This document shows positions 16,135-26,033 of a DNA stretch of 64,000 nt, in pieces. Both the position numbers and the translations under genes were made by a program. The notes beneath the pieces were generated by a model. That model saw only the letters and a program-made list of their open reading frames with translations. It was not told where the DNA came from and did not search any database. Source of the DNA: Ilyomonas sp965199845 (GTDB taxonomy: Bacteria > Bacteroidota > Bacteroidia > Chitinophagales > Chitinophagaceae). Position 1 is the first letter of the stretch. The number at the start of each line of letters is the position of its first letter. The stretch spans positions 124,001 to 188,000 of the forward strand of contig CBDATZ010000038.1 in the NCBI GenBank assembly GCA_965199845.1. The letters run 5' to 3'.

Positions 16135-18426
16135 ATGAAAATCAAAAACGCTTGCTTCTTATTGCTATGCTTTATTGTTATCAAATCATTCTCCCAAACC
16201 AAAACCACAGCATCAGATACAAAGATGAACGCTTACATCAGCAACCTGATGAGCAAGATGACTGTAGATGAAAAAATTGGTCAGTTAAACTTAGTAACGC
16301 CCGGCGGCGCGGTTACCGGTTCGGTTGTCAGCAGCGATGTAGATACCAAAATCCGCAGTGGTGCGGTAGGAGGTTTATTTGGAATAACCGGCGCCGCTAC
16401 GGTTCGCAAAGCACAGGAAATTGCGGTTAATAATTCGCGCTTACACATTCCGCTTTTCTTTGGACTTGATGTTATTCATGGTCATCGCACCATCTTCCCG
16501 ATACCACTTGGTTTGGCAGCCAGTTGGGACACAACATTGATTGAACAAAGCGCTGCCATTGCTGCCAAAGAAGCGACTGCTGAAGGTTTAAACTGGGCCT
16601 ATTCGCCGATGGTTGATATTGCCCGCGATCCGCGTTGGGGGCGCGTTGCAGAAGGCAGCGGTGAAGATCCATATCTCGGAAGTAAGATAGCGGCTGCGAT
16701 GGTGCGCGGTTACCAGGGAAAGAATTATGATAGTGTAAATAAACTAATGGCTTGTGTAAAGCATTTTGCTTTGTATGGCGCAGCCGAAGCAGGCAGAGAT
16801 TACAATACGGTTGATATGAGCCGCATTAAAATGTATGAATATTATTTGCCACCGTATAAAGCTGCTATTGATGCCGGTGTTGGCAGTGTGATGAGTTCGT
16901 TTAATGAAATAGATGGTATTCCGGCTACAGCTAATAAATGGTTGCTTACTGATTTGCTTCGCAAACAATGGGGTTTCAAAGGTTTTGTAGTGTCGGATTA
17001 TACGGCTGTAAGCGAGATGATAAATCATGGTTTGGGCGATTTGCAAACGGTATCTGCTTTGGCTTTACAAGCAGGACTCGATCAGGATATGGTGAGTGAA
17101 GGTTTTCTTTCAACCTTAAAAAAATCGTTACAGGAAAGCAAGGTTACACAACAACAAATTGATGCTGCCTGTCGCCGCATACTTGAAGCAAAATACAAAA
17201 TGGGTTTGTTTGATAATCCTTATAAATATATGGATGAAAGCCGCTCCGCCAAAGATGTATTGACACCAGAAAACCGCGCAGCTGCAAGGAATATAGCTGC
17301 GCACAGTTGTGTGTTATTAAAGAACGCAAACAATGTTTTGCCACTCAAAAAAAGTGGTACGATTGCCTTGGTTGGACCATTGGCAGAAAGCCAGCGCAAT
17401 ATGCTGGGAACATGGTCGGTATCCGGCGATTATACAAAGTCGGTTGATATGGCTACCGGTTTGAAAAATGTTGGTGGAAACGGTGTAAATATTTTATACG
17501 CAAAAGGCGCTAATCTTTCTGATGATACAGCTTTTGCCAAACGTGTGAATGCGTTTGGAACTGAGATAGACATTGACAAACGCAGCCCGCAGGAAATGTT
17601 AGACGAAGCTGTAAATCTTGCAAAGAACACCGATGTAACAGTTGCTGTACTTGGTGAAGCTGCTGATATGACGGGCGAATCGAGCAGTATGACAGACATT
17701 TCTTTACAGCCAAGTCAACGTAAATTATTAGAAGCTTTAATCGCAACGGGAAAACCTGTTGTGCTTGTATTGATGAGTGGCAGACCCATGACATTAACCT
17801 GGGAAGATAAAAATGTGCCTGCTATTTTAGAAGCCTGGTTTCCCGGAACGGAAGCCGGCAATGCAGTGGCTGATGTTTTGTTTGGCAACTACAATCCTTC
17901 CGGAAAAATAACGATGAGCTTTCCGAGAAACGTTGGCCAGATTCCGATTTATTACAATCATAAAAATACCGGAAGACCTTTTCATGAAGGCGATTCACCC
18001 AAATTCAAATCTGATTATTTAGATGCATCTAACGATCCGTTATACCCGTTTGGTTATGGATTAAGTTATAGTCAATTTACTTATAGTGATGTGAACTTAG
18101 ACAAAACAACAGTTAGCGGAAACGGAACATTAAAAGCTTCAGTAACTGTTACCAATACAAGTAATATCGCGGGCGAAGAAACGGTTCAATTATATATCAG
18201 TGATCTGGTGGCTTCAGTTACCAGAGCCGTTGAAGATTTAAAAGGATTTCAGAAAATTATGCTGAATGCAGGCGAAAGTAAACAGGTAACATTTACCATT
18301 ACACCAAAAGACTTAAGCTTTTATAACAGCGACCTGAAATATAGCTGGGAACCAGGTGAATTTATCATTCGTATCGGCGGCAATTCAAGAGATGTAAAGA
18401 GCGCGACAGTAACATGGTATAAATAA
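16135..18426 (+). CDS. bglX: glycoside hydrolase family 3 beta-glucosidase (BglX-like), exported
   Basis: 763 residues from ATG 16135. The frame opens 14 codons earlier, but only this start gives the signal peptide MKIKNACFLLLCFIVIKSFS before Gln. It hydrolyses terminal beta-glucosyl residues of oligosaccharides, probably in the periplasm. GH3 N-terminal barrel: IPLFFGLDVIHGHRTIFPIP, AEGSGEDPYLGS, the paired KHF segment, and the nucleophile Asp in KGFVVSDYTAVS (SDY instead of the commoner SDW). The (alpha/beta)6 sandwich holds VAVLGEAADMTGESSS; the C-terminus is a fibronectin-III-like domain from about residue 660. Length fits BglX. No SusCD genes adjoin it, so it is not part of a visible PUL. 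Confidence 0.95.
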   Translation: MKIKNACFLLLCFIVIKSFSQTKTTASDTKMNAYISNLMSKMTVDEKIGQLNLVTPGGAVTGSVVSSDVDTKIRSGAVGGLFGITGAATVRKAQEIAVNNSRLHIPLFFGLDVIHGHRTIFPIPLGLAASWDTTLIEQSAAIAAKEATAEGLNWAYSPMVDIARDPRWGRVAEGSGEDPYLGSKIAAAMVRGYQGKNYDSVNKLMACVKHFALYGAAEAGRDYNTVDMSRIKMYEYYLPPYKAAIDAGVGSVMSSFNEIDGIPATANKWLLTDLLRKQWGFKGFVVSDYTAVSEMINHGLGDLQTVSALALQAGLDQDMVSEGFLSTLKKSLQESKVTQQQIDAACRRILEAKYKMGLFDNPYKYMDESRSAKDVLTPENRAAARNIAAHSCVLLKNANNVLPLKKSGTIALVGPLAESQRNMLGTWSVSGDYTKSVDMATGLKNVGGNGVNILYAKGANLSDDTAFAKRVNAFGTEIDIDKRSPQEMLDEAVNLAKNTDVTVAVLGEAADMTGESSSMTDISLQPSQRKLLEALIATGKPVVLVLMSGRPMTLTWEDKNVPAILEAWFPGTEAGNAVADVLFGNYNPSGKITMSFPRNVGQIPIYYNHKNTGRPFHEGDSPKFKSDYLDASNDPLYPFGYGLSYSQFTYSDVNLDKTTVSGNGTLKASVTVTNTSNIAGEETVQLYISDLVASVTRAVEDLKGFQKIMLNAGESKQVTFTITPKDLSFYNSDLKYSWEPGEFIIRIGGNSRDVKSATVTWYK

Positions 18427-18441
18427 AATAGCCACCGACAT

Positions 18442-18467
18442 TAGCCACCGACTTAAGTCGGTGGCTA
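18442..18467. terminator. bidirectional terminator between GH3 gene and NR-kinase-like gene
   Basis: A perfect 26-bp palindrome made of TAGCCACCGACTT and its complement, between two convergent genes, with T's on the plus side and A's on the other. An additional copy of the left arm (AGCCACCGAC) lies just upstream at 18430-18439. Confidence 0.75.
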
Positions 18468-18468
18468 T

Positions 18469-19056
18469 TTAAATGTATTGATTTACCGCTTTAACAGCGG
18501 TTTGCAAACGCATATTATAATCACCTTTTAATTCTATCCAAGGCACGTTTTGATTTATCAAAATATCTTTATAGATATGAAATAATTCAAGCCGGATTTT
18601 TTCATCAGGATATTCGCGAAGTTCATCTTTTACCCATTCAATATCTGTATTACAAAGCAAATACAAATCGTATTTGCGGTGTGCAATTTCATCCAAAATA
18701 AATTGATGGCATTTGCCAAATACATACTCGCACCAGACTTTCATTACATACATATCGGTATCAATAAAGAGAAGTGGTGAAAGGGGAGAGGTAAGATGTG
18801 AAATATTTGATTTTTCATTTTTTAAATCAGACATCAGACGTCTGACGTCTGATGTCATCTTCTCTTCTAATGCCAGTTGACCTTTGCCGATTTCTTCTAA
18901 TGTTTCGAATGTATAATTGGTGCCGTTGGCAAGCAAAAATTCACGCGCAAATTCGGGACACCAAATGGTATTGAAATGCTGTGCCAGCAAGGTACACAGC
19001 GTACTCTTGCCTGTGCTTTCCGGCCCGATAACAACTACCTTTTTAATCTCTTGCAT
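18469..19056 (-). CDS. NadR-type ATPase / nicotinamide riboside kinase-like protein
   Basis: 195 residues. The N-terminus is a P-loop (VVVIGPESTGKSTLC), followed by a NadR-type region (CPEFAREFLL) and the Walker-B-like LLFIDTDMYVMKVW. Such stand-alone NadR C-terminal domains phosphorylate nicotinamide riboside to NMN. The gene overlaps the 3' end of pnuC by 14 bp, the standard uptake-plus-kinase arrangement. Start MQEIKK at 19056 is preferred to the Met two codons upstream. Unusual: between ALEEKM and LLFIDTD is an inserted Ser/Leu/Lys-rich stretch of about 28 residues encoded by DNA with a perfect 11-bp inverted repeat (18830-18856), which looks like an in-frame repeat insertion in the region before the Walker B strand. 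Confidence 0.87.
   Translation of the reverse strand: MQEIKKVVVIGPESTGKSTLCTLLAQHFNTIWCPEFAREFLLANGTNYTFETLEEIGKGQLALEEKMTSDVRRLMSDLKNEKSNISHLTSPLSPLLFIDTDMYVMKVWCEYVFGKCHQFILDEIAHRKYDLYLLCNTDIEWVKDELREYPDEKIRLELFHIYKDILINQNVPWIELKGDYNMRLQTAVKAVNQYI
18830..18856. repeat. inverted repeat inside the NR-kinase-like gene
   Basis: GACATCAGACG, five bases, CGTCTGATGTC: 11-bp perfect arms. The neighbouring bases (GTGAAAGGGGAGAGGTAAGATG at 18777-18798 in outline) look like intergenic repeat DNA such as 39241-39262, yet the reading frame is kept. Confidence 0.7.
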
Positions 19057-19690
19057 AAACAACTTCTTCGGCTTTGTGCTGCTTTGTCTTTTGCATCCAA
19101 GATAATAAACCGGCGACTGCCAATATCAACAATACAATGTATTGAAGACTTGTAAACGCATAACCTTTTATATAGTATAAAGGAATGGAAGCTATGTTGG
19201 TAGCTATCCACCAAATCCAGCTTTCTACTTTCTTTTTTGCCATCAGCCACATACCTGTGTAAGCTGTTGCTGATGCAAACGCATCTGCCAAAGGAATGGT
19301 ATTGGAATAGAATACATTTTTCAAATAAATAAGTGCGACATAAATACCGATATAAAAGCCAAGAAAAAAGAGAAGCTGGTACAACCATTCTCTTTTATTA
19401 CTGTATGTTATTTGCAAAATAATCTCCTGTTTTTCGTTGCGCTTGCTCCATAATATCCAGCCATAAATGCTCATGATGGTATAATATAAATTCACGCTGG
19501 CTTCCCCGTATAAACTGCCTTCTATACTGATAAAAATGAAGATAATGGTGTTGATTAAACCAACCGGGTATACGAGAATATTTTCTTTGCGCGAAAACCA
19601 CACGCTGGCAATACCGGCTATCACACCAATAAATTCAAGCAAGCTGGTTTGCTGTAAATTTTCTATCAGTTGTTGTAAAAAGTTGTGCAT
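19043..19690 (-). CDS. pnuC: nicotinamide riboside transporter PnuC
   Basis: 215 residues, inner-membrane protein with about seven hydrophobic segments. Family features include the early FIGVIAGIASVWFSRKENI, YPVGLINTIIFIFIS, the substrate-site region YTIMSIYGWILW and the C-terminal WWIATNIASIPLYYIKG. It imports nicotinamide riboside by facilitated diffusion, driven by the kinase encoded immediately downstream with a 14-bp overlap. No NiaR or Nrt-type site is evident in its short leader. It is divergent from the Gfo/Idh/MocA gene with 52 bp between. Confidence 0.95.
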   Translation of the reverse strand: MHNFLQQLIENLQQTSLLEFIGVIAGIASVWFSRKENILVYPVGLINTIIFIFISIEGSLYGEASVNLYYTIMSIYGWILWSKRNEKQEIILQITYSNKREWLYQLLFFLGFYIGIYVALIYLKNVFYSNTIPLADAFASATAYTGMWLMAKKKVESWIWWIATNIASIPLYYIKGYAFTSLQYIVLLILAVAGLLSWMQKTKQHKAEEVVYARD

Positions 19691-19742
19691 AGTAACGGCA
19701 TGAAGATACTATCACATATCTTTATTTTCTGCTAATAAAATT

Positions 19743-20804
19743 ATGATGGTTACGAAAATAAAAGTCGGCCTGGTTGGATGGGGAATTTCGGCAAAAGTAT
19801 TTCATGCGCCGTTCTTAAAAGGATCGCCGCATTATGAAGTAACTCATGTTTTGGAAAGACATAAACAAGAGTCCAAAGCAGTGTTTCCAAATGCGGAAGT
19901 GGTAAATAATTTTGATGATTTGCTGCAAAAAGATATTGACGTTATTGTTATTACAACGCCTAACGATACGCATTATCCATACACGTTACAAGCGTTGGAA
20001 AAAGGCATTCACGTAGTAGTAGAAAAACCATTTACCATACACAGCCGCGAAGCATGGCAACTGGCAAATCTGGCTGAGCAAAAAAAACTTGTATTGGCTG
20101 TTTATCATAACCGCCGATATGTATCGGATTATCTTACCATCAAAAAAATTCTTGATAAAAATATACTTGGCGATATACATACTTTCGAAGCGCATTACGA
20201 CCGGTATCGCGCGGAAGAACGTCCCAATGCGTGGCGCGAAAAGCCAATTCCCGGCAGTGGTATTTTGTATGATTTGGGCGCGCATATTATAGATCAGACA
20301 CTTACTTTATTTGGCTTGCCTAAATGGATAACGGCTGATATTCGTATGCAACGTCCTCATGCAAAAGCAACTGATTGGTTTGATGTGAGATTAGATTATG
20401 GCCTTCTGCAAGTCACCTTAAAAGCCGGAATGCTGGTGCGCGAGCCGGGACCGCGTTATTTAGTTCATGGCACAAAAGGTTCATTTATAAAAAGCGGCGA
20501 AGATCCGCAGGAAGCCAAGCTTCGCGCCGGAGAAATGCCAATAGAAGATTTAGGGAAAGAACCAAGCGATTTATATGGTTTGCTGCATACTGAAATAGAT
20601 GGAAAAATTATCAGGGAAACAGTGCCTTCTGAACAGGGCGATTATGGTTTGTTTTATGATGATTTGTATAACGCAATCATTCATAAAATTTCTTTCCCAA
20701 TAAAGCCTGAACAAGCTGCTAATGTGATTAAGCTGATCGAACTGGCAGAGGAAAGTAACAGAGCCAAACGCACGATTTCCTGTGAAGGATTGATAGCTAC
20801 TTAA
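19743..20804 (+). CDS. Gfo/Idh/MocA family oxidoreductase
   Basis: 353 residues, NAD(P)-dependent dehydrogenase of unidentified substrate (often a sugar or inositol derivative). Rossmann N-terminus KVGLVGWGISAKVFHAPFL, then VITTPNDTHYPY, the diagnostic EKPF motif (VVVEKPFTIHS) near residue 98, and the C-terminal alpha/beta domain with YDLGAHIIDQTL, which carries the catalytic-type His. Cytoplasmic. Two ATGs in tandem (19743, 19746) cannot be separated. It is monocistronic and convergent with the NmrA-like gene, only 5 bp between the stop codons. Confidence 0.9.
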   Translation: MMVTKIKVGLVGWGISAKVFHAPFLKGSPHYEVTHVLERHKQESKAVFPNAEVVNNFDDLLQKDIDVIVITTPNDTHYPYTLQALEKGIHVVVEKPFTIHSREAWQLANLAEQKKLVLAVYHNRRYVSDYLTIKKILDKNILGDIHTFEAHYDRYRAEERPNAWREKPIPGSGILYDLGAHIIDQTLTLFGLPKWITADIRMQRPHAKATDWFDVRLDYGLLQVTLKAGMLVREPGPRYLVHGTKGSFIKSGEDPQEAKLRAGEMPIEDLGKEPSDLYGLLHTEIDGKIIRETVPSEQGDYGLFYDDLYNAIIHKISFPIKPEQAANVIKLIELAEESNRAKRTISCEGLIAT

Positions 20805-20809
20805 AACGA

Positions 20810-21697
20810 TTATTTATTTTCTTTTTTCTGTTTGTCAACCAATCCCTGAATGTACGCTTCAAGAGTTATATTGCCACGATCCGTTGCATCTGATTTTTCA
20901 TCTCCTTTTGATGTAATATCTTTTATGGTAGTGTCTGTCATGTCTGCCATAGACTTTGCAGCCTTCTCTGAAAACCCCATTGTTTGTAGTACAGATAACC
21001 ATTGGTCTTTCGGCGTTTCTACTGCTTTTACAGGCTTTTGTAAGGCTTTAGAAAACGCAGCCGCCACATCAGCCGAAGAATATTTGGAAGGACCTTCCAT
21101 GTAATGCAAGCCGGTTTTTTGTGCCGGTTCTGTAATAAGTTTAGCAGCCAACTGACCAATATCGTGCGGTGCAACCATGGGCAATTTTATATTGATCGGA
21201 TATAAGGTATGAACCACGCCTTCTTTTTGTGCTGTTGCTAAAGATGCATCCCAGTTGCTCATATAATATGCAGCGCGAATAATGGTTGACGGAATTGATT
21301 TTTTAGCTAACGCCTGTTCCATATCATACAAAACACCTAAGTCGCCAAGTCCTTCGCCGGGCTGTGCGCCGTAGGTAGATTCGGCTACTATTTTTTCCAA
21401 ACCGGAACCATCAATCGCTTGTAAAATCGAATCTAATGTTTTGTGTTCTTCCGTTACCGTATCGGTGGAAGGATTGGCAGGCGGATTTAATAAAAAGAGT
21501 CGCTTTCCTTTACGGAAAACATCGCGTAATGCTTCTGTATTATATACATCTGTAATGGCTACTTCGGCACCTTTTTCTTTCCAGTCTTTTTCCGTTTCAG
21601 GATTGTGAATGATTACAGTAACCTTTTCTTTTTGTTTTAATAATGTTTCTGCTAAAGCAGAACCAACATGACCATTTGCACCTAAAATAATATACAT
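20810..21697 (-). CDS. NmrA/SDR-type NAD(P)-binding protein
   Basis: 295 residues from MYIILGANGHVGSAL at 21697. The frame opens 40 codons earlier, but those residues are A/T-rich leader and the glycine-rich nucleotide-binding motif GANGHVG normally sits at the very N-terminus. Atypical short-chain dehydrogenase fold of the NmrA/QOR2 kind (AESTYGAQPGEGLGDLGVLY, IIRAAYYMSNW). Usually a redox sensor or quinone/NAD(P)H reductase; the catalytic Tyr-Lys pair is not obvious, so an enzymatic role is uncertain. Cytoplasmic; single gene. Confidence 0.85.
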   Translation of the reverse strand: MYIILGANGHVGSALAETLLKQKEKVTVIIHNPETEKDWKEKGAEVAITDVYNTEALRDVFRKGKRLFLLNPPANPSTDTVTEEHKTLDSILQAIDGSGLEKIVAESTYGAQPGEGLGDLGVLYDMEQALAKKSIPSTIIRAAYYMSNWDASLATAQKEGVVHTLYPINIKLPMVAPHDIGQLAAKLITEPAQKTGLHYMEGPSKYSSADVAAAFSKALQKPVKAVETPKDQWLSVLQTMGFSEKAAKSMADMTDTTIKDITSKGDEKSDATDRGNITLEAYIQGLVDKQKKENK

Positions 21698-21855
21698 GTT
21701 TTTATGGTATTGCGTTTGAAAAGATAGTAAATCAGCGTCAACTATTATACCTTTTTTGATCAGTATATAAAACAAATCAGTTGCATGGTTATCATCAAAA
21801 TAAAAAATCCTGCTCATAAAATATAAGCAGGATTTTAAGTAATGAAGAGAATGAT

Positions 21856-23416
21856 TTATAACTTAAAACCAACAGTTAGCATTGCACTGCCGCGATTGTT
21901 TTTTATACGTAGCAAATGTGTTGGATTTATCTTGTAAGCGATACGGAAAATTGACATCTTTATTAATAACCTGCGCGTAGCCCAAATCTATAAAAAATGC
22001 CTTTGTTACGATAACCCAAACCACCACTGATTTTGTGTAATGTTCGATGATAGTTCTGCATCGCGATACGGATTGCCATAATAAGCACCACCTAATCTTA
22101 CCGCAATTGTATTAAACTTTAACTCACCGCCCAGCCTGAAATTAAAAGCACTTTTATAATAGTCTTTAATAACGCTTTTTACGTTTGCATAATATGTGTC
22201 TTCGCTACCATCGGCTAATTGTCCATCGCTTCTGTATGACGACGAAGGATAAGTAACATATTCGGCATCTGCCGTAATAAAGCCTCTTTGTTGATGCACA
22301 TCTTTGGCTTCACGGAAGACATAAGAGCCGCTGGCAATAAAACGCCAGGGCGTGAAAGTAATGTACTTGATACTGCCAAACGCCACCATCCGTAAAATCT
22401 GCACTTGTAGAACTGAGCACTTGGACGGGCGATTCTAAAGCTGTCGTCATATTGCTGCTTTCTTCATCGGTAAGCGTATAATAAGTTGGCGTGTGAAGAG
22501 CAAATCCGATCCTGACAAAAATCGGTTGGCTTAAACATCAATCCTAACTTAAGATTAATACCATAGCCATTTGTCTTTAGTTTATCGTTCCATTCCGAAT
22601 AAGCAAAACCATTATCCGTATTGCCGGTGCCGTCTTCTTCTTTTATAAAATTGTTGCGGGTGTAAGTAACGATAGGAATGCCCAATGTAATTCCATAATA
22701 AAAATTTATCGTTGGTATTTGCCGCATAACTAAAAGCTACTTCGTAAATGCCGCCGGTTGTTCGCACTGTTCTTTGCTGGTTCAAGACGCCGCCTGTATC
22801 AATAATATACTCAGGCGCTCCTTTAACTGTGTTTTGACCGGAAGCAGAATCTGTAACTATATCTACCAGATACGTTTGATACGCCTGCGAACTCCCGAAC
22901 GGAACCGGCGATTGCGTACTTAATAAATCGTTCTCACTGTACCCGTTTTTGGCAATTTCTTCCACAAATTGTTCGGAATAACTGCTGCTATTATTTTGAC
23001 CTTTATAAGTAATCATGTTATTGAAATTAGCTGTTTGATTAACGGCAATACCAAAAGCTTCGCTTCGGTTACGGCTGTAACCGTTTTGTAGGCCAAATAC
23101 AGCACCTGTAAGACCTAAATCAAACCCGGTTTTACTTGACGAAAAATTGGTTCCCCTAAAATCAGCTTTATTATTATTGAATTGAAAACCCGGACTAATT
23201 ACCACTTCTGAAGTCTTGTATAAACCCAAGCCGGCCGGATTTACATACATAGCTGTTATATCTCCGCCCAAAGAACCCATAGCACCACCAATAGCCATAC
23301 TGCGTGCCGAGCCATGTTGCTGAAAATGGCTGTATTTTAAAATGTCGTCAGGCGCCTGGGCGAAAGTTTTAAAGAGAATAAAAAACAAAAAGCACAGAAA
23401 CAAAGGATTTCTTCAT
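21856..23416 (-). pseudogene. outer membrane beta-barrel protein (FadL/OmpP1-like) gene broken by about seven +1 frameshifts
   Basis: Reading through the shifts gives one protein of roughly 510 residues: MKKSFVSVLFVF signal, then SARSMAIGGAMGSLGGD and VNPAGLGLYKTSEV (OmpP1/FadL/TodX-like N-terminus), a long beta-rich middle and a C-terminus ending AMLTVGFKL, typical of a Bacteroidota outer membrane barrel. Each break is cured by removing one base: A6 at 23380-23385, A5 at 22700-22704, A5 at 22517-22521, one base near 22340-22365, CCC at 22015-22017, A6 at 21992-21997 and T6 at 21899-21904 (plus-strand runs). Every shift has the same sign and nearly all are homopolymers, which favours sequencing or assembly error over decay. 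Otherwise the codons look normal, without internal stops in the corrected frame. Confidence 0.8.
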
Positions 23417-23488
23417 AGTTAGAAAGTATTCAAAAAACAGCCAGCCTGTTGCTGGCTGGCTGTGTATTTAAAAAGACGGGAAATGTAA

Positions 23489-24315
23489 TTAATGACGAAC
23501 CGGTCTGCTTACGCTGCCTCCACCGCTACTTGAACTGCCTGATGAAGAAGAAGGCGTATAAGTTCTGGTTGGTGCAGAATATGAGTTATTGCTGTTGTTA
23601 TTATAACGCGATGTATTGTTGGTATTGCTATAACGTCCGTTTGCCGGTATTTGCCGGAACATAACGTCCACCATCGTTATTAGCTCTGCGGTAAACCGTT
23701 CGAATTGTTATAAACGTTATTGGTATAGCCACCTAATAACGGGCGGGATGTACGCGTTCTGTTAGAAGTAACAACTACATTTACCGGAGAATATCCATAA
23801 TAACCATAACCACTGTTATGTCCGTAATAACCACCATAAGAAGGCGAGTAGCCATAACCAAAACCATAAGACGGATAATAACTGTTAAACCAGCTATAAG
23901 GCTGTATACTGGCAAACGGGCTGTAGTAATAACTTAACCCCCAACTATTTAACGCATACGGGTTAAAGCTATTAAAACCATAATAATTGTTATACGCATA
24001 ATTCGGACTGTACCAGTAATCAGCGTCATCTAACGAACTCCACTGGTAGCGGTTTGCAATTTTCATGCGCAGATAATTATCGTCGCTGTTACCGGTATAG
24101 CTTTGATAAGAATCATTATCATCATCATAATCTGAGTTTCGATCCTGGCGACGGTCGTATTTGTCGTAACGTTTATCTTGCTTGGCAGCTAACTGCTCTT
24201 GCGTTTTTCCCGGCGAATAATATACATCGTCCGGAGTCTGGGTTTGTTTATATGCTGAAGAACAACCGGCAAAAACAACCAGCAGTGCAATCATTGGCAA
24301 TACATTCTTATTCAT
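23489..24315 (-). pseudogene. Tyr/Gly/Asn-rich lipoprotein gene with two frameshifts near its 3' end
   Basis: The protein begins MNKNVLPMIALLVVFAGCSS, a lipoprotein signal with lipobox FAGC. It continues with a charged region, a Tyr/Gly/Ser-rich middle (e.g. YGFGYGYSPSYGGYYG) and an Asn/Ser/Arg-rich tail. The first frame stops after about 211 residues; two single-base removals (near 23683-23690 and 23636-23642) join it to the tail ending GGGSVSRPVRH at 23489, giving about 274 residues. It is 72 bp upstream of the broken barrel gene on the same strand, and both carry shifts of the same sign. Low-complexity surface lipoprotein of unknown role. Confidence 0.7.
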
Positions 24316-24346
24316 AACCTCAATTTCTTTTAAGACACTAAATTAC

Positions 24347-24354
24347 TACTTTTG
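24347..24354 (+). promoter_or_regulatory. possible -7 box upstream of proS
   Basis: TACTTTTG fits TAnnTTTG, but there is no TTG at the right distance and it lies 160 nt before the proS start, so this is a weak call. Confidence 0.3.
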
Positions 24355-24513
24355 CGCTGCCTAAAAAAATAGCAACTATAGAAGAATATAATGGTTTCAC
24401 CGATAAAGCCGGAAAACATCCCTTTTATTCCTCTTTTTAAAAAAGCAATTAACAATATACAAAAGTAATGCTAAGCTGTAAACCTTGTTTGCAGCCGGTA
24501 TTTAATGCAGATT

Positions 24514-25995
24514 ATGAGTAAAGAAATTACGTCCCGCGCTACCGATTATTCCCAATGGTATAACGATCTGGTTTTGAAAGGACAACTTGCCGATTACAGT
24601 GCTGTTCGCGGCTGTATGGTGATAAAGCCTTATGGCTATACGTTATGGGAAAATATGCGCGATGTGCTGGACAAAATGTTTAAAGATACCGGTCATACCA
24701 ATGCTTATTTTCCCCTGTTTGTGCCCAAAAGTTTGTTTGAGGCAGAAGAAAAAAATGCAGAAGGTTTTGCCAAAGAATGTGCTATTGTAACGCATTATCG
24801 CCTCAAAACAGATCCTGACAGGAAAGGCAAATTAATGGTTGATCCGGAAGCCAAGCTGGAGGAAGAACTCATTGTTCGCCCAACCAGCGAAGCCATTATC
24901 TGGAATACATATAAAACCTGGATTCAATCTTACCGTGATTTGCCGTTGCTGATTAATCAATGGGCAAACGTAGTTCGCTGGGAAATGCGTACACGCCTGT
25001 TTTTACGCACTGCCGAATTTCTTTGGCAGGAAGGTCATACCGCACACGCTACAAAAGAAGAAGCTGTTACAGAAGCGCGCCAGATGCTGGAAGTGTATGC
25101 CGATTTTGCCGAAAATTATATGGCGATGCCGGTAATAAAAGGTGTGAAAACCGAAAGCGAACGATTTGCCGGCGCAGAAGATACGTATTGTATAGAAGCG
25201 CTGATGCAGGATGGCAAGGCGTTACAGGCTGGCACATCTCATTTCTTAGGACAAAATTTTGCAAAAGCGTTTGATGTAAAATTCAGCGATAAAAACAATA
25301 AACTGGATTATGTGTGGGCAACAAGCTGGGGCGTAAGCACACGTTTGATCGGCGGTTTGGTAATGGTTCACAGCGATGACAGCGGCCTAATTCTGCCGCC
25401 AAAAATTGCGCCTTTGCAGGTTGTCATTGTTCCGATTTATAAAGGGGAAGAACAAAAAGCGGCGATTGATGCCAAAGTAAAAGAAGAATTAATTCCGGCT
25501 TTAAAGAAAGAAGGCATTTCGGTTAAATATGATGATAATGATAACAATCGCCCGGGCTGGAAGTTTGCCGATTATGAAATGAAAGGCGTTCCGGTTCGCA
25601 TTGCTATCGGCGCCAGAGATTTGGAAAACGGAGTTGCCGAAGTGGCTCGCCGCGATACAAAGGAGAAGAAAAGTTATCCTTTGCCTGGTTTGGCCGGTTC
25701 AATCAAAACTTTGCTCCATACTATTCAGCAAAATATGTTTGAAAAAGCGAAAGCTTTTCGGGATGCGCACATTACAGAAGTGACTAGCTGGGACGAATTT
25801 GTTGATGTTCTGGATAACAAAACCGGTTTCGTGTACGCGCATTGGGATGGCACCGCAGACACAGAAGAAAAAATAAAAGAACTCACAAAAGCAACCATTC
25901 GTTGCATTCCACTACATAATAAGCCTGAAGAAGGAAAATGTATTTTGACAGGAAATCCATCGAAGGAAAGAGTCTTGTTTGCGAGAGCATACTAA
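24514..25995 (+). CDS. proS: prolyl-tRNA synthetase (short, archaeal/eukaryotic-type)
   Basis: 493 residues from MSKEITSRATDYSQWYNDLV; an in-frame ATG three codons upstream is possible. It charges tRNA-Pro. Class II motifs: motif 2 around RWEMRTRLFLRTAEFLWQEGHTAH (motif region near residue 155) and motif 3-like GVSTRLIGGLVMVHSDDSG. Then the anticodon-binding domain (PLQVVIVPIYKG) and the C-terminal extension ending in FARAY, whose terminal Tyr is typical of this type. No editing INS domain is present, as expected for the short form. Intact and full length, in contrast to the broken genes just upstream. Confidence 0.97.
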   Translation: MSKEITSRATDYSQWYNDLVLKGQLADYSAVRGCMVIKPYGYTLWENMRDVLDKMFKDTGHTNAYFPLFVPKSLFEAEEKNAEGFAKECAIVTHYRLKTDPDRKGKLMVDPEAKLEEELIVRPTSEAIIWNTYKTWIQSYRDLPLLINQWANVVRWEMRTRLFLRTAEFLWQEGHTAHATKEEAVTEARQMLEVYADFAENYMAMPVIKGVKTESERFAGAEDTYCIEALMQDGKALQAGTSHFLGQNFAKAFDVKFSDKNNKLDYVWATSWGVSTRLIGGLVMVHSDDSGLILPPKIAPLQVVIVPIYKGEEQKAAIDAKVKEELIPALKKEGISVKYDDNDNNRPGWKFADYEMKGVPVRIAIGARDLENGVAEVARRDTKEKKSYPLPGLAGSIKTLLHTIQQNMFEKAKAFRDAHITEVTSWDEFVDVLDNKTGFVYAHWDGTADTEEKIKELTKATIRCIPLHNKPEEGKCILTGNPSKERVLFARAY

Positions 25996-26033
25996 AATAT
26001 GTATTCATATATCAGCTCAATGCGTCGCTTTGT

